Shown: positions 13,905-21,654 of the stretch, piece after piece
Layout of the letters: the number at the start of each line of letters is the position of its first letter
Position numbering within the stretch: position 1 is the stretch's first letter
Source: JBAXLO01 sp037134755
GTDB taxonomy: Bacteria; Bacteroidota; Bacteroidia; Bacteroidales; JACABE01
Length of the DNA stretch: 23,096 nt
Assembly (NCBI GenBank): GCA_037134755.1
Contig: JBAXLO010000055.1
Coordinates: 1 to 23,096 of the forward strand
Direction: 5' to 3'
Notes under the pieces: model-generated
What the model saw: only the letters and a program-made list of their open reading frames with translations
Database searches by the model: none
Told to the model about the DNA's origin: nothing
Made by a program: the position numbers and the translations under genes

Positions 13905-14426
13905 ATGAAAAAAATACCAAACAAATTCAAGAATCCATATTATGCCGGAACCATATTGGGATTCGTACTTTTTGCTGCATTTGCATTAACACATAGTGGT
14001 TTGGGAGCATCAGGAGCAATTAGTCGCATACATGTTGCAATTACCAAATTGTTTTGGTCAGCACATGTTGACCGTGTAGGAACTTTTGCTGCCATGGGTG
14101 CAGGCAACCGTAATGCTTTGGATCATCCCAGTATGTATCTGTTAATTGGAACATTTTTAGGTGGATTGCTTTCAGCATGGTATAATAGCCGCTTAAAAGT
14201 AGAAATATTCAAAGGCTCCAGAATATCAAACACACAACGTCTGATCTTTGCTCTTTTAGGAGGGATAATAATGGGATATGGCGCCAGGTTTGCACGTGGT
14301 TGTACATCAGGGCAGGCATTATCAGGTGGTGCAGTTCTTTCATTGGGAAGCTGGGCGTTTATGTTCAGTGTATTTATTGGAGGATATGCAGTTGCATATT
14401 TTGTACGTCGTCTTTGGAATGATTAA
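13905..14426 (+). CDS. YeeE/YedE family (thiosulfate-type) transporter, short subunit
   Basis: This 173-residue membrane protein belongs to the YeeE/YedE (TsuA-like) family. Hydrophobic helices lie at about 14-30, 76-92, 112-126 and 145-166. The family motif is RGCTSGQALSGGA (131-143), in which C133 corresponds to the cysteine thought to relay thiosulfate through the pore. It is about half the length of TsuA and is followed by a second family member, so the two probably form one transporter from two half-units. It starts 24 nt after the octaheme cytochrome gene. Transport of thiosulfate or another sulfur species is inferred from the family and the tetrathionate reductase context. Confidence 0.88.
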   Translation: MKKIPNKFKNPYYAGTILGFVLFAAFALTHSGLGASGAISRIHVAITKLFWSAHVDRVGTFAAMGAGNRNALDHPSMYLLIGTFLGGLLSAWYNSRLKVEIFKGSRISNTQRLIFALLGGIIMGYGARFARGCTSGQALSGGAVLSLGSWAFMFSVFIGGYAVAYFVRRLWND

Positions 14427-14448
14427 TTAATAAAAGGAGAAAATTACT

Positions 14449-15645
14449 ATGTTACCTATTGATATAATTACAGAACTTGGAAAAGCCGGAGGATACGCGG
14501 TTTTCGTTTTAATTGGTGCCGGATTCGGCATTGCTTTGGAATTGGCAGGCTTTGGAGATTCGCGCCGACTTGCTGCACAATTCTATTTAAAAGATATGAC
14601 AGTATTAAAAACTATGTTTACGGGAATTTTAGTTGCCTGTCTTTTGATTTTCCTTTCAGCAGCACTTGGTTGGCTTGATTTCTCTCAACTTGCCGTTAAC
14701 CAAACTTTCCTATGGCCGGGTATTGTTGGAGGACTTATAATGGGAGTTGGCTTTATAGTTGGTGGATATTGTCCCGGAACATCGCTTGTGGCAACTGCAA
14801 GTTTTAAAGTCGATGGACTTTTCTTTCTTGCCGGTACAGTTGTAGGTGCAGGTCTGTTTGGTGAATCCTTACCTAGTTTTGAAACATTCTGGAATTCTTC
14901 TTTCACCGATCGTTATCTAGTTTCCGATTGGTTAGGTTTATCAATTGGTGCAACCGTATTTATAGTTACAATATTTGCTTTAGTAATGTTTTACGGAGCT
15001 GAGAAAGTGGAAGAGTTTTTTAAAAATAAAGAAACAGGTAAAGCAATGTCATGGAAAATTACAAAGCGTCCTTATTTGTATGGTGCAGGCATATTGATTG
15101 CTGTTGCAGTATTGATTTGGTCGGTTGGGCAGCCTGATCCAATTCGAAAATGGAAAATTATGGAGAGTAAGTATTCTGGTCAACTTGCTACTAAAGCTGT
15201 TTTTATTCATCCATTAGAATATTTAAAAACGAATAATGAATCTACAATTAAACTTATTACTTTAGATTTACGCCCTTCTAAAGATTATGAAACTTTTCAT
15301 TTAAGCGGTTCAGAAAATGTTAAATTGGAAGATTTATTAAATGCTAAGTTTGTGGCTCCACTTGCTCAGCTTCCACCTCAGGGTGTTGTAATATTGTTAG
15401 CTGATAACGATTCTATCTCTATCAAAGCATGGCAATATCTAAAAGTTCAGGGAGTACTGAATTTATATATACTCGAAAATGGTTTACATGATTGGAATAA
15501 GCTTTTTGCTGATAAACAAATTCACGAGAAAGCTATTAATCTAGCTTCTCCTCCGGCAGAAGTGCTTCAGTTATTCCCTAAAAACGCATATATACCCAAA
15601 ATCAAAATAGGTTCTAAGAAACGTGCTGGAGGACTTTGCAGCTAA
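14449..15645 (+). CDS. YeeE/YedE family transporter with C-terminal degenerate rhodanese domain
   Basis: In this 398-residue protein, residues 1-230 are a YeeE/YedE half-transporter with helices and the motif GGYCPGTSL (C108). Residues about 265-355 look like a rhodanese domain: LDLRPSKDYETFHLSGSENV (272-291) and a closing LENGLHDWNKL. The catalytic loop, normally CxxGxRS, reads ADNDSISIKA (318-327) with no cysteine, so sulfur transfer by this domain is unlikely unless the late C397 (GGLCS, at the end) takes part. The domain may sense or bind a sulfur ligand or dock a partner. It is 22 nt after the short YeeE/YedE gene and 15 nt before the nonaheme cytochrome. Confidence 0.87.
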   Translation: MLPIDIITELGKAGGYAVFVLIGAGFGIALELAGFGDSRRLAAQFYLKDMTVLKTMFTGILVACLLIFLSAALGWLDFSQLAVNQTFLWPGIVGGLIMGVGFIVGGYCPGTSLVATASFKVDGLFFLAGTVVGAGLFGESLPSFETFWNSSFTDRYLVSDWLGLSIGATVFIVTIFALVMFYGAEKVEEFFKNKETGKAMSWKITKRPYLYGAGILIAVAVLIWSVGQPDPIRKWKIMESKYSGQLATKAVFIHPLEYLKTNNESTIKLITLDLRPSKDYETFHLSGSENVKLEDLLNAKFVAPLAQLPPQGVVILLADNDSISIKAWQYLKVQGVLNLYILENGLHDWNKLFADKQIHEKAINLASPPAEVLQLFPKNAYIPKIKIGSKKRAGGLCS

Positions 15646-15660
15646 ATTTTATTAAATCTT

Positions 15661-17550
15661 ATGAATAAATTATCTTCAACATTTAAAATAATTACCTTAT
15701 TGCTAATTTTTAGATTAGTAATTTCGGTAGCAACGGCACAAACTACTTCAATATTCACACCATCTAATTCGGAGTGCTTAACTTGTCACGAGAAAAATGT
15801 TTCAAACCATTTATATAATTCTTCTGTTCATCATTCGCTAATGTGCACTGCTTGCCACATCAAAGATGAAACTAAATTACCTTTTGCTAAGGACGTTTTA
15901 GGTAAAAAAGTCTGCATTGTTTCCTACAAGCCGATGAATTGTAGCAGTTGTCACATTACAATGGTTAAAGACCACGAAAAAAGTGTTCACAACGGCCAAC
16001 GACTACCTGTAACTTGTGCAAAATGCCATGCTGACATTCATAATATTACTTCCATTAAAAATAATAAAATAGCTGCTGCTAAGTTATGTGGACAATGTCA
16101 TCAGAATCAATCAGCCTATTTTAAGTCTATACACTATCAAGCGCTCATTAAAGGAAATAATGATGCCCCAACTTGCACTGATTGTCATGGAACGCATGCT
16201 GTTAATAAGATTGATAACGAAACTCAGGGACGATCATTCCACACACAGGCTTGTATGAAATGTCATGCTGATGCTAAGATGATGGAGCGTAATAAAGTGA
16301 CTACGATTGCTCCTGAAACTTATTTTGAAAGTTATCATGGTAAGAACATCCGATTAGGTTATCCTGAAAAGGTTGCAGGTTGTTCTGATTGCCATAGTGC
16401 ACATAATATTCTTCCCGTAAAGGATAGCAATTCAACAGTAAATGCTGCTCATTTAGCTAACACCTGTAAACAATGTCACGATAACTCAAGTAAAGGATTT
16501 TCAAAGTTTATTGCACATGCAGAACCCTCTAATCATAAAAAGTTTCCTATGCTGTTTTGGGTTACCATCAGTATGAACTTATTACTGATAAGTGTATTTC
16601 TATTTTTCTGGATTCATTCCATATTGTGGGCTATCCGGGGGTTTATAGAAAAGAAACAAGCTCGCAATGAAGCGTTATTCTCAACATCTAAAGCTATTGA
16701 AAGCGTAAAAGAGAAAAAGCATCAAAAAGTTTACAGACGTTTCCGTCCTTACCAGATTGTAATGCACCTTTTTGTTGTAACTAGTTTCCTTGGATTGGCT
16801 TTAACCGGACTACCGTTGAAATTTAATAATACCAGATGGGGCAAAGCTTTAATGGACTTTTATGGCGGCACTGATAATGCCGGTATCATTCACCGTTTTT
16901 GCGCAATTATAACATTTGGTTATTTATTTGTAGCACTTGTGATGAGTATTCGCTTTTTGTTTTCTAAAAAAATATCAAACCAAAGCTTTTTTCAACGACT
17001 TTTTGGATCCGATTCTCTTTTCCCTAATCGTAAGGATTTTCGTGATATTAAAGCAATGTTCCGCTGGTTCTTTTTTAAAGGACCAAAACCTAAATTTGAT
17101 AGATGGACATATTGGGAAAAGTTTGATTTCTTAGCTGTATTCTGGGGAGTAGCTGTTATTGGCTCCAGCGGATTACTTCTTTGGTTCCCCGAATTCTTTG
17201 GTAAATTCTTACCTGGATGGTTCTTCAACATTGCTACTATCATTCATTCTGATGAGGCGCTGTTGGCTGTAGGTTTTATCTTTACCATCCATTTCTTCAA
17301 CACCCACTTCCGTTTCGAGAAGTTTCCTATGGACTTTGTAATTTTCAATGGACAAGTGACAGAAGAAGAAATGATAGAAGAGCGTACTGAGCAATGGGAG
17401 CGTTACAAAGAACAAGGTATTACAGAAAAGTTCGAAGTACATAAGCCCACTCCACTTATCTGGGAAATCGCCATGCGTGTATTTGGTTTGCTGGCTGTGC
17501 TTACAGGCATAATTTTAGCATTATTGATAATCTTTACATTTTTAAGTTAG
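15661..17550 (+). CDS. Nonaheme cytochrome c / cytochrome b fusion (membrane electron-transfer subunit)
   Basis: This is a 629-residue protein. A signal peptide (1-27) is followed by a periplasmic domain with nine CxxCH sites (CLTCH, CTACH, CSSCH, CAKCH, CGQCH, CTDCH, CMKCH, CSDCH, CKQCH) up to about residue 280. The C-terminal half has about five membrane helices and histidines typical of b-type cytochromes (H in MHLFVV, IHRFCA, IIHSDEALL and TIHFFNTHF). Such proteins oxidise quinol at the membrane and pass electrons through the c hemes to a reductase. As the last gene of the operon, with the octaheme tetrathionate-type reductase first, it is the likely quinol-linked electron donor. A strong terminator follows at 17595. 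Confidence 0.9.
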   Translation: MNKLSSTFKIITLLLIFRLVISVATAQTTSIFTPSNSECLTCHEKNVSNHLYNSSVHHSLMCTACHIKDETKLPFAKDVLGKKVCIVSYKPMNCSSCHITMVKDHEKSVHNGQRLPVTCAKCHADIHNITSIKNNKIAAAKLCGQCHQNQSAYFKSIHYQALIKGNNDAPTCTDCHGTHAVNKIDNETQGRSFHTQACMKCHADAKMMERNKVTTIAPETYFESYHGKNIRLGYPEKVAGCSDCHSAHNILPVKDSNSTVNAAHLANTCKQCHDNSSKGFSKFIAHAEPSNHKKFPMLFWVTISMNLLLISVFLFFWIHSILWAIRGFIEKKQARNEALFSTSKAIESVKEKKHQKVYRRFRPYQIVMHLFVVTSFLGLALTGLPLKFNNTRWGKALMDFYGGTDNAGIIHRFCAIITFGYLFVALVMSIRFLFSKKISNQSFFQRLFGSDSLFPNRKDFRDIKAMFRWFFFKGPKPKFDRWTYWEKFDFLAVFWGVAVIGSSGLLLWFPEFFGKFLPGWFFNIATIIHSDEALLAVGFIFTIHFFNTHFRFEKFPMDFVIFNGQVTEEEMIEERTEQWERYKEQGITEKFEVHKPTPLIWEIAMRVFGLLAVLTGIILALLIIFTFLS

Positions 17551-17594
17551 GTTGGCATTTACAATTATTGTTTTATTAAGATATAATCAAAACG

Positions 17595-17628
17595 AAGCCT
17601 TTATCATTCATTTGATAAAGGCTTTTTT
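17595..17628 (+). terminator. Intrinsic terminator of the cytochrome operon
   Basis: AAGCCTTTATCA (17595-17606) pairs perfectly with TGATAAAGGCTT (17613-17624), 12 bp with a 6-nt loop, directly followed by a T run to 17628. It lies 45 nt after the cytochrome stop codon and separates this operon from the feoAB leader. Confidence 0.92.
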
Positions 17629-17730
17629 ATTAAAACCTATTCTATAAAAAACAACTTACACTATTACTTGTTAATATAAACAGAATTTAAAATCAGATAT
17701 AAAATATAAAACATAGTAATTACAATAATT

Positions 17731-17834
17731 ATTAAGAGGGAGTAGTTATAATTACAAAGTCAACATACCAGTAACATTTAATTAAATTTACTTGGCTTTG
17801 TATCCTTATAAAAACAGGAAACGAGACTTTTAAT
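17731..17834 (+). ncRNA. yybP-ykoY-type (Mn2+) riboswitch aptamer
   Basis: The conserved words of the yybP-ykoY motif appear in order: GGGAGTAG (17738-17745), GTCAACATACC (17759-17769) and AACGAGAC (17820-17827). The pairing also fits. P1 is ATTAAGAG (17731-17738) with CTTTTAAT (17827-17834). TTATAA (17746-17751) can pair with TTATAA (17806-17811). TACAAAG (17753-17759) pairs with CTTTGTA (17796-17802). CC-A-GTAA (17768-17774) pairs with TTAC-T-TGG (17788-17795) beyond the conserved internal loop. Characterised members bind Mn2+ and turn genes on by stabilising P1. The identification is from memory of the consensus, without a covariance search. Confidence 0.8.
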
Positions 17835-17876
17835 ATAATTCCATACTATTGGGGTTATGTTAAAAGTCTTTTTTTT
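17825..17876 (+). terminator. Riboswitch expression platform: intrinsic terminator in the feoAB leader
   Basis: Positions 17825-17842 pair with 17851-17868 in 18 consecutive base pairs (three G-U) around an 8-nt loop, followed by eight T (17869-17876). The 5' arm contains the whole 3' strand of the aptamer P1 helix (17827-17834), so the two helices exclude each other. Ligand-bound P1 should prevent termination and switch feoAB on. The terminator ends 29 nt before the feoAB start. Confidence 0.9.
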
Positions 17877-17905
17877 GATTCAACATCTATTAAAATAAAA
17901 TAAAA

Positions 17906-20410
17906 ATGACGACATTATATGATTTAAATGTTGGTGAACAAGGTATTATTCTTAAGATAAAAGGTAGAGGGCAGTTTAGGCAACGGATTATTGAGATGGG
18001 TTTTGTAGTTGGCAAACAAGTTACAGTTGTTAAAAAGGCGCCCTTAAAAGATCCTATTGAATACAGAATAATGGGCTATGAAGTAACGCTTAGAAACAGC
18101 GAAGCTCAGCTTATTGAAGTTGCTATTGGTGTTGAAGATGATTCCACAAACCAGTCGAATGGAGTGTTGGAGGATGAATATGAAAACGGTTCGTGGCTCG
18201 AGAAAAGAAAGAATATACATGTAGCTTTGGTTGGTAATCCCAATTCAGGTAAGACTACTTTATTTAATTTTGCATCCGGTTCTAAAGAAAAGGTTGGTAA
18301 TTATGCGGGTGTAACTGTTGATTCAAAGGAAGCTAAATACAAACAGAACGGTTATAATTTTACTATAATTGATTTGCCCGGCACTTATTCCATCAAAAGC
18401 TATACTCCCGAAGAGGTTTATGTAAGGAATTATATATTCGACAGCCTTCCTGATGTGGTTGTAAATATCGTGGATGCATCTAATCTGGAGCGCAATCTTT
18501 ATCTCACCACACAACTTATTGATATGGGTGTTCAGGTAATTATTGCCCTTAACATGTATGATGAATTTGAGAAGAAAGGTGATATACTCGATTACACAAT
18601 GCTTGGTAAGATGATTGGTGTGCCGATTATCCCTACCGTAAGTTCGAAAGGTAAGGGTATTAAGGATTTGTTTGATAAGATTATTGATATTTATGAAAAC
18701 AGAGAGCCTACCGTACGTCACATACATGTAAATTATGGTACTGCCATTGAGACTGCTATTAATGTGCTACAGAAAAAGATTAAGATAGACGAGAACAAGG
18801 CTTTCACCAATATATTTTCGTCCAGATATCTTGCTATTGAATTACTCGAAAACGATAAAGAATACACTCAGAATATTACCCGATGCAGCAACTCCGAAGA
18901 GATTATTATCACTGCAAAGAAAGAGTTTTCGAAACTCGAGAAACAATTCAACGAGCCTGTTGAAACAGTTATAACCGATTTAAGATATGGTTTTATTTCG
19001 GGAGCTTTAAAAGAAACTTTAAAAGTTAATCCTGTCGAAAAGAAAAGAAAATCAGAAGTAATCGACCATTATTTAACGCATAAATACTGGGGTATTCCTA
19101 TCTTTATTTTCTTTATGTGGCTTACTTTTTTCTCAACCTTTTCTTTGGGCGGTTTCCCTAAACATTGGTTAGAGCTGCTTGTAGGCAAACTGTCCGAATT
19201 AGTCACAATGTTTATCCCTACAGGCATCTTTCGCGATTTCCTTACCGATGCAATTATCGATGGAGTTGGCGGAGTAATAGTCTTTTTGCCTAACATTATT
19301 ATCTTGTTTCTTTTTATTTCTTTTATGGAAGACACCGGATATATGGCAAGGGCAGTATTTATTATGGACAAAGCGATGCATAAAATAGGACTTCACGGCA
19401 AGTCATTTATTCCTTTGCTGATGGGTTTTGGGTGCAACGTACCGGCAATTATGGCAACAAGGATTATCGAAAGTAAACGCGATAGGCTTGTAACAATGCT
19501 TATCACACCTTTTATGTCGTGTAGTGCACGATTACCGGTTTATATTCTGTTTATAAGTGCTTTCTTTGCCAAGAATCAAGGCACAGTACTGTTTATTTTG
19601 TATGCTATTGGAGTTATATTTGCCATTGTATCTGCTTTATTATTAAAGAAAACATTTTTTAAAACCGCTGATGTTCCGTTTGTAATGGAATTGCCGCCTT
19701 ACCGCATCCCTACTGTTAGAAGTATATTTAAACACATGGTTTTCCGCACCAGTTTGTATCTTCGCAAGATTGGCAGTATTATACTTATTGCGTCTATAGT
19801 TATTTGGGTATTAAGTTATTTTCCACATAATGTTAAGTATAGTAAAGATTATAATGCTGAGATTAATAAAGTGGAGCAACAATATACGGAACAACTTCAA
19901 AAGATGGGTACTACTGATGCCAAACAAATTGATTTGATTAAGATACAAAAAGATGCAGAAGTTAACAGTTTACAGGTAGCACAAAAAAGCGAACATCAAA
20001 GCAAATCATTTATTGGTATGATTGGTAAGTTTATTCAACCTGTAATGAAACCGCTTGGCTTCGACTGGAAGATGAGTGTAAGTGTGTTATCCGGATTAGC
20101 AGCCAAAGAAGTTGTAGTAAGTACGATGGGAGTATTGTATCAGGCAGATAATAATGATCAGGCACAAAACTCATTGGTTTCGCGAATACAAAGAGAGAAA
20201 TATGAGGACGGCACCAATGTATTTTCGCCCTTGGTAGCCTTCTGTTATATGTTGTTTATATTAATATATTTCCCATGCATTGGAGTTGTTGCAGCCATTC
20301 GCCGCGAATCTAAAAGCTGGAAATGGGCTTTGTTTACAGTAGTATATACTACCGGAGCAGCCTGGATGATCTCATTTATAGTTTACCTTATCGGTGGTTT
20401 GTTTCTTTAG
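17906..20410 (+). CDS. feoB: FeoAB fusion, ferrous-iron-type transporter
   Basis: This 834-residue fusion starts with a FeoA SH3-like domain (about 1-75). The FeoB G domain follows, with G1 GNPNSGKTT (110-118), G3 DLPG (156-159) and G4 NMYD (216-219). The membrane permease starts at about 390, with the conserved GFGCNVPAI (507-515, C510) and a late GLAAKEVVVSTMG. A charged insertion around 650-700 separates the last helices. FeoB imports Fe2+ in a GTP-dependent way; FeoAB fusions are common in Bacteroidota. In Porphyromonas gingivalis one FeoB paralogue has been reported to move Mn2+, so the metal here is open. The only gene of its unit, it lies behind a Mn-type riboswitch and terminator, which is unusual for an importer. 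Confidence 0.93.
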   Translation: MTTLYDLNVGEQGIILKIKGRGQFRQRIIEMGFVVGKQVTVVKKAPLKDPIEYRIMGYEVTLRNSEAQLIEVAIGVEDDSTNQSNGVLEDEYENGSWLEKRKNIHVALVGNPNSGKTTLFNFASGSKEKVGNYAGVTVDSKEAKYKQNGYNFTIIDLPGTYSIKSYTPEEVYVRNYIFDSLPDVVVNIVDASNLERNLYLTTQLIDMGVQVIIALNMYDEFEKKGDILDYTMLGKMIGVPIIPTVSSKGKGIKDLFDKIIDIYENREPTVRHIHVNYGTAIETAINVLQKKIKIDENKAFTNIFSSRYLAIELLENDKEYTQNITRCSNSEEIIITAKKEFSKLEKQFNEPVETVITDLRYGFISGALKETLKVNPVEKKRKSEVIDHYLTHKYWGIPIFIFFMWLTFFSTFSLGGFPKHWLELLVGKLSELVTMFIPTGIFRDFLTDAIIDGVGGVIVFLPNIIILFLFISFMEDTGYMARAVFIMDKAMHKIGLHGKSFIPLLMGFGCNVPAIMATRIIESKRDRLVTMLITPFMSCSARLPVYILFISAFFAKNQGTVLFILYAIGVIFAIVSALLLKKTFFKTADVPFVMELPPYRIPTVRSIFKHMVFRTSLYLRKIGSIILIASIVIWVLSYFPHNVKYSKDYNAEINKVEQQYTEQLQKMGTTDAKQIDLIKIQKDAEVNSLQVAQKSEHQSKSFIGMIGKFIQPVMKPLGFDWKMSVSVLSGLAAKEVVVSTMGVLYQADNNDQAQNSLVSRIQREKYEDGTNVFSPLVAFCYMLFILIYFPCIGVVAAIRRESKSWKWALFTVVYTTGAAWMISFIVYLIGGLFL

Positions 20411-20416
20411 AGAAGG

Positions 20417-20464
20417 TATTTAGGTGTTTAGGCGTTTAGGTGATTAGGCATTTAGACTATTAGG
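20417..20464. repeat. Six tandem degenerate 8-bp units (NNTTTAGG)
   Basis: Starting 6 bp after the feoAB stop there are six consecutive 8-mers: TATTTAGG, TGTTTAGG, CGTTTAGG, TGATTAGG, CATTTAGA, CTATTAGG. The register is exact over 48 bp with a few substitutions, so this is a short tandem repeat. No function is evident. Confidence 0.8.
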
Positions 20465-20476
20465 AAAACAAACTTT

Positions 20477-20551
20477 CCTGTCAGGTTTTTCCTCCTGACA
20501 GGTATAACAGCCTTTTAGAAATAAACCTGACAGGATGGGAAACCTGTCAGG
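20477..20551. repeat. Four CCTGWCAGG units forming two hairpins (REP-like)
   Basis: CCTGTCAGG at 20477-20485 and CCTGACAGG at 20494-20502 form one hairpin. CCTGACAGG at 20526-20534 and CCTGTCAGG at 20543-20551 form a second, with the order reversed. Units within each pair start 17 bp apart. This looks like a REP-type extragenic palindromic element and could also act as a transcription end for feoAB. Confidence 0.75.
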
Positions 20552-20746
20552 AGAAATCAATAAAGCTCCAATAAAACAAATGATAATTTTTTAAAAATTC
20601 ATAATTCATAATTCTTCAAAATTATCTATATCCGTTGTGCTGTAAGTATTATTTATACAAAATCTATTAATTCCGTCTAAAAAATTAAATTTAGTGTTAT
20701 AAAATGATTTATAGTGATTTAATTTTATAAATTTACAATATAAAAA

Positions 20747-20992
20747 GTTTGGAAGTGCAACCCTGCAAAAATTTCTACGTAAAAACTTTGTTTTTTGCAT
20801 TATTTTTTAAAAATAATACGTAAAACGTTTTTAAAGCCCTGTGTTGAAAATAAATTTTACATAAAACGTTTATTTAGTCAAAGCTTATTTTAAAATAATG
20901 TCTTAAATCGCTTAATTTGCAAAAACTGCCCAAAAAGTGTCAAAAAAGCAAAGTTTTTACGTATTATTTTTTTTAGACTTACACTTCCAAAC
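20747..20992. mobile_element. MITE-like element with long imperfect terminal inverted repeats
   Basis: GTTTGGAAGTG (20747-20757) is perfectly inverted at 20982-20992. TACGTAAAAACTTTG (20776-20790) is perfectly inverted at 20949-20963. The gap between outer and inner blocks is 18 bp on both sides, so the ends form about 44-bp imperfect terminal inverted repeats. Weaker similarity continues outward through A/T-rich flanks and a few bases inward. The 158-bp interior has no open frame. No transposase is present and no clear target-site duplication was found. Inside, TACGTAAAACGTTT and TACATAAAACGTTT repeat directly. Confidence 0.6.
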
Positions 20993-21139
20993 ATTTTTTA
21001 TGTATAAATTAAAACCACATTGAGCATTTACACATTTATTGGAATTAATTTAAAAAAATGATAGATATATTTTAAAGTTTTTTTTATAATTTTTAAAATA
21101 TATATTTCATAAAAAACTTTTTTATTCAAATATTGTTAT

Positions 21140-21147
21140 TACTTTTG
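21140..21147 (+). promoter_or_regulatory. Candidate -7 element of the Rrf2 regulator gene
   Basis: TACTTTTG matches TAnnTTTG, 26 nt upstream of the Rrf2 start codon. The predicted transcription start would fall near the inverted repeat at 21154-21172. Confidence 0.5.
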
Positions 21148-21153
21148 CAAAAT

Positions 21154-21173
21154 AATACATCAAGGTAGTATTT
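21154..21173 (+). promoter_or_regulatory. Candidate Rrf2/NsrR operator before the regulator gene
   Basis: AATAC (21154-21158) and GTATT (21168-21172) form an inverted repeat. The right half, GGTAGTATTT (21164-21173), directly precedes the ATG and recurs exactly at 21615-21624 upstream of the NO reductase. Its place over the expected transcription start suggests autorepression. Confidence 0.5.
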
Positions 21174-21584
21174 ATGAATTTTAATAAAACAACAACATAC
21201 GCTTTAAAAGTTTTAATCTTAATGGCACATAATGATCAGGAAGATTATTCATCTACTTATTTAAGTGAGAAACTAAATATACAGATGAGATATTTAAGAA
21301 AACTATTGACAGATCTTTCTAAAGCTGGTTTCATTCAAAGTAAAAGAGGTAAAAATGGAGGGTTTGTTTTTGCTAAAAGCATAAATAATATCTATCTTTC
21401 AGAGATAATTGATGCTGTTGAAGGCATTGAGAAATTTAATTCGTGTATGTTAGAAGCACATGAATGTAATAAAAACGGTAAATGTTCCTTTCACGATGCT
21501 TTTGGGGAGATTAAGAATAAAATGACTGATGCATTAAAAACTACTACTCTTTTTGATATAAAAGAAAAGAGTATATTGACTTAG
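21174..21584 (+). CDS. Rrf2 family regulator, NsrR-like
   Basis: This 136-residue Rrf2-family winged-HTH regulator has YALKVLILMAH at the start, a recognition region LNIQMRYLRKLLTDL (34-48) and the wing SKRGKNGGF (56-64). Three cysteines, C91, C98 and C104 (spacing C-x6-C-x5-C), match the Fe-S ligand region of IscR and NsrR. In NsrR the cluster reacts with NO and releases DNA. The next gene is a nitric oxide reductase and both upstream regions share GGTAGTATTT, which supports an NO-sensing repressor over an IscR-type role. No isc or suf genes are present. The spacing differs by one residue from the C-x5-C-x5-C that I remember for IscR. Confidence 0.85.
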   Translation: MNFNKTTTYALKVLILMAHNDQEDYSSTYLSEKLNIQMRYLRKLLTDLSKAGFIQSKRGKNGGFVFAKSINNIYLSEIIDAVEGIEKFNSCMLEAHECNKNGKCSFHDAFGEIKNKMTDALKTTTLFDIKEKSILT

Positions 21585-21600
21585 AAATTTTTTTGAACAT

Positions 21601-21624
21601 AAATACCACCTTTGGGTAGTATTT
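21601..21624 (+). promoter_or_regulatory. Candidate Rrf2/NsrR operator before the NO reductase gene
   Basis: AAATAC (21601-21606) and GTATTT (21619-21624) are perfect arms. The inner bases CACC and GGGTA extend the symmetry imperfectly. The right half, GGTAGTATTT, is the same 10-mer as at 21164-21173. It lies 30 nt upstream of the nor start codon and 16 nt past the Rrf2 stop. No good TAnnTTTG element was found here. Confidence 0.5.
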
Positions 21625-21654
21625 TAATTAATTGTATAACTAATAATAATAAAC

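Noticed and set aside
16992..17442. Minus-strand frames inside the nonaheme cytochrome gene
   Set aside because: Shadows of a clearly coding plus-strand frame with heme motifs and membrane helices.
20417..20464. CRISPR-like repeat array
   Set aside because: Units are 8 bp with no spacers, so it is a simple tandem repeat.
20606..20800. 64-codon minus-strand frame before the Rrf2 gene
   Set aside because: It runs across the left arm of the inverted-repeat element and has low-complexity composition; not a believable protein.
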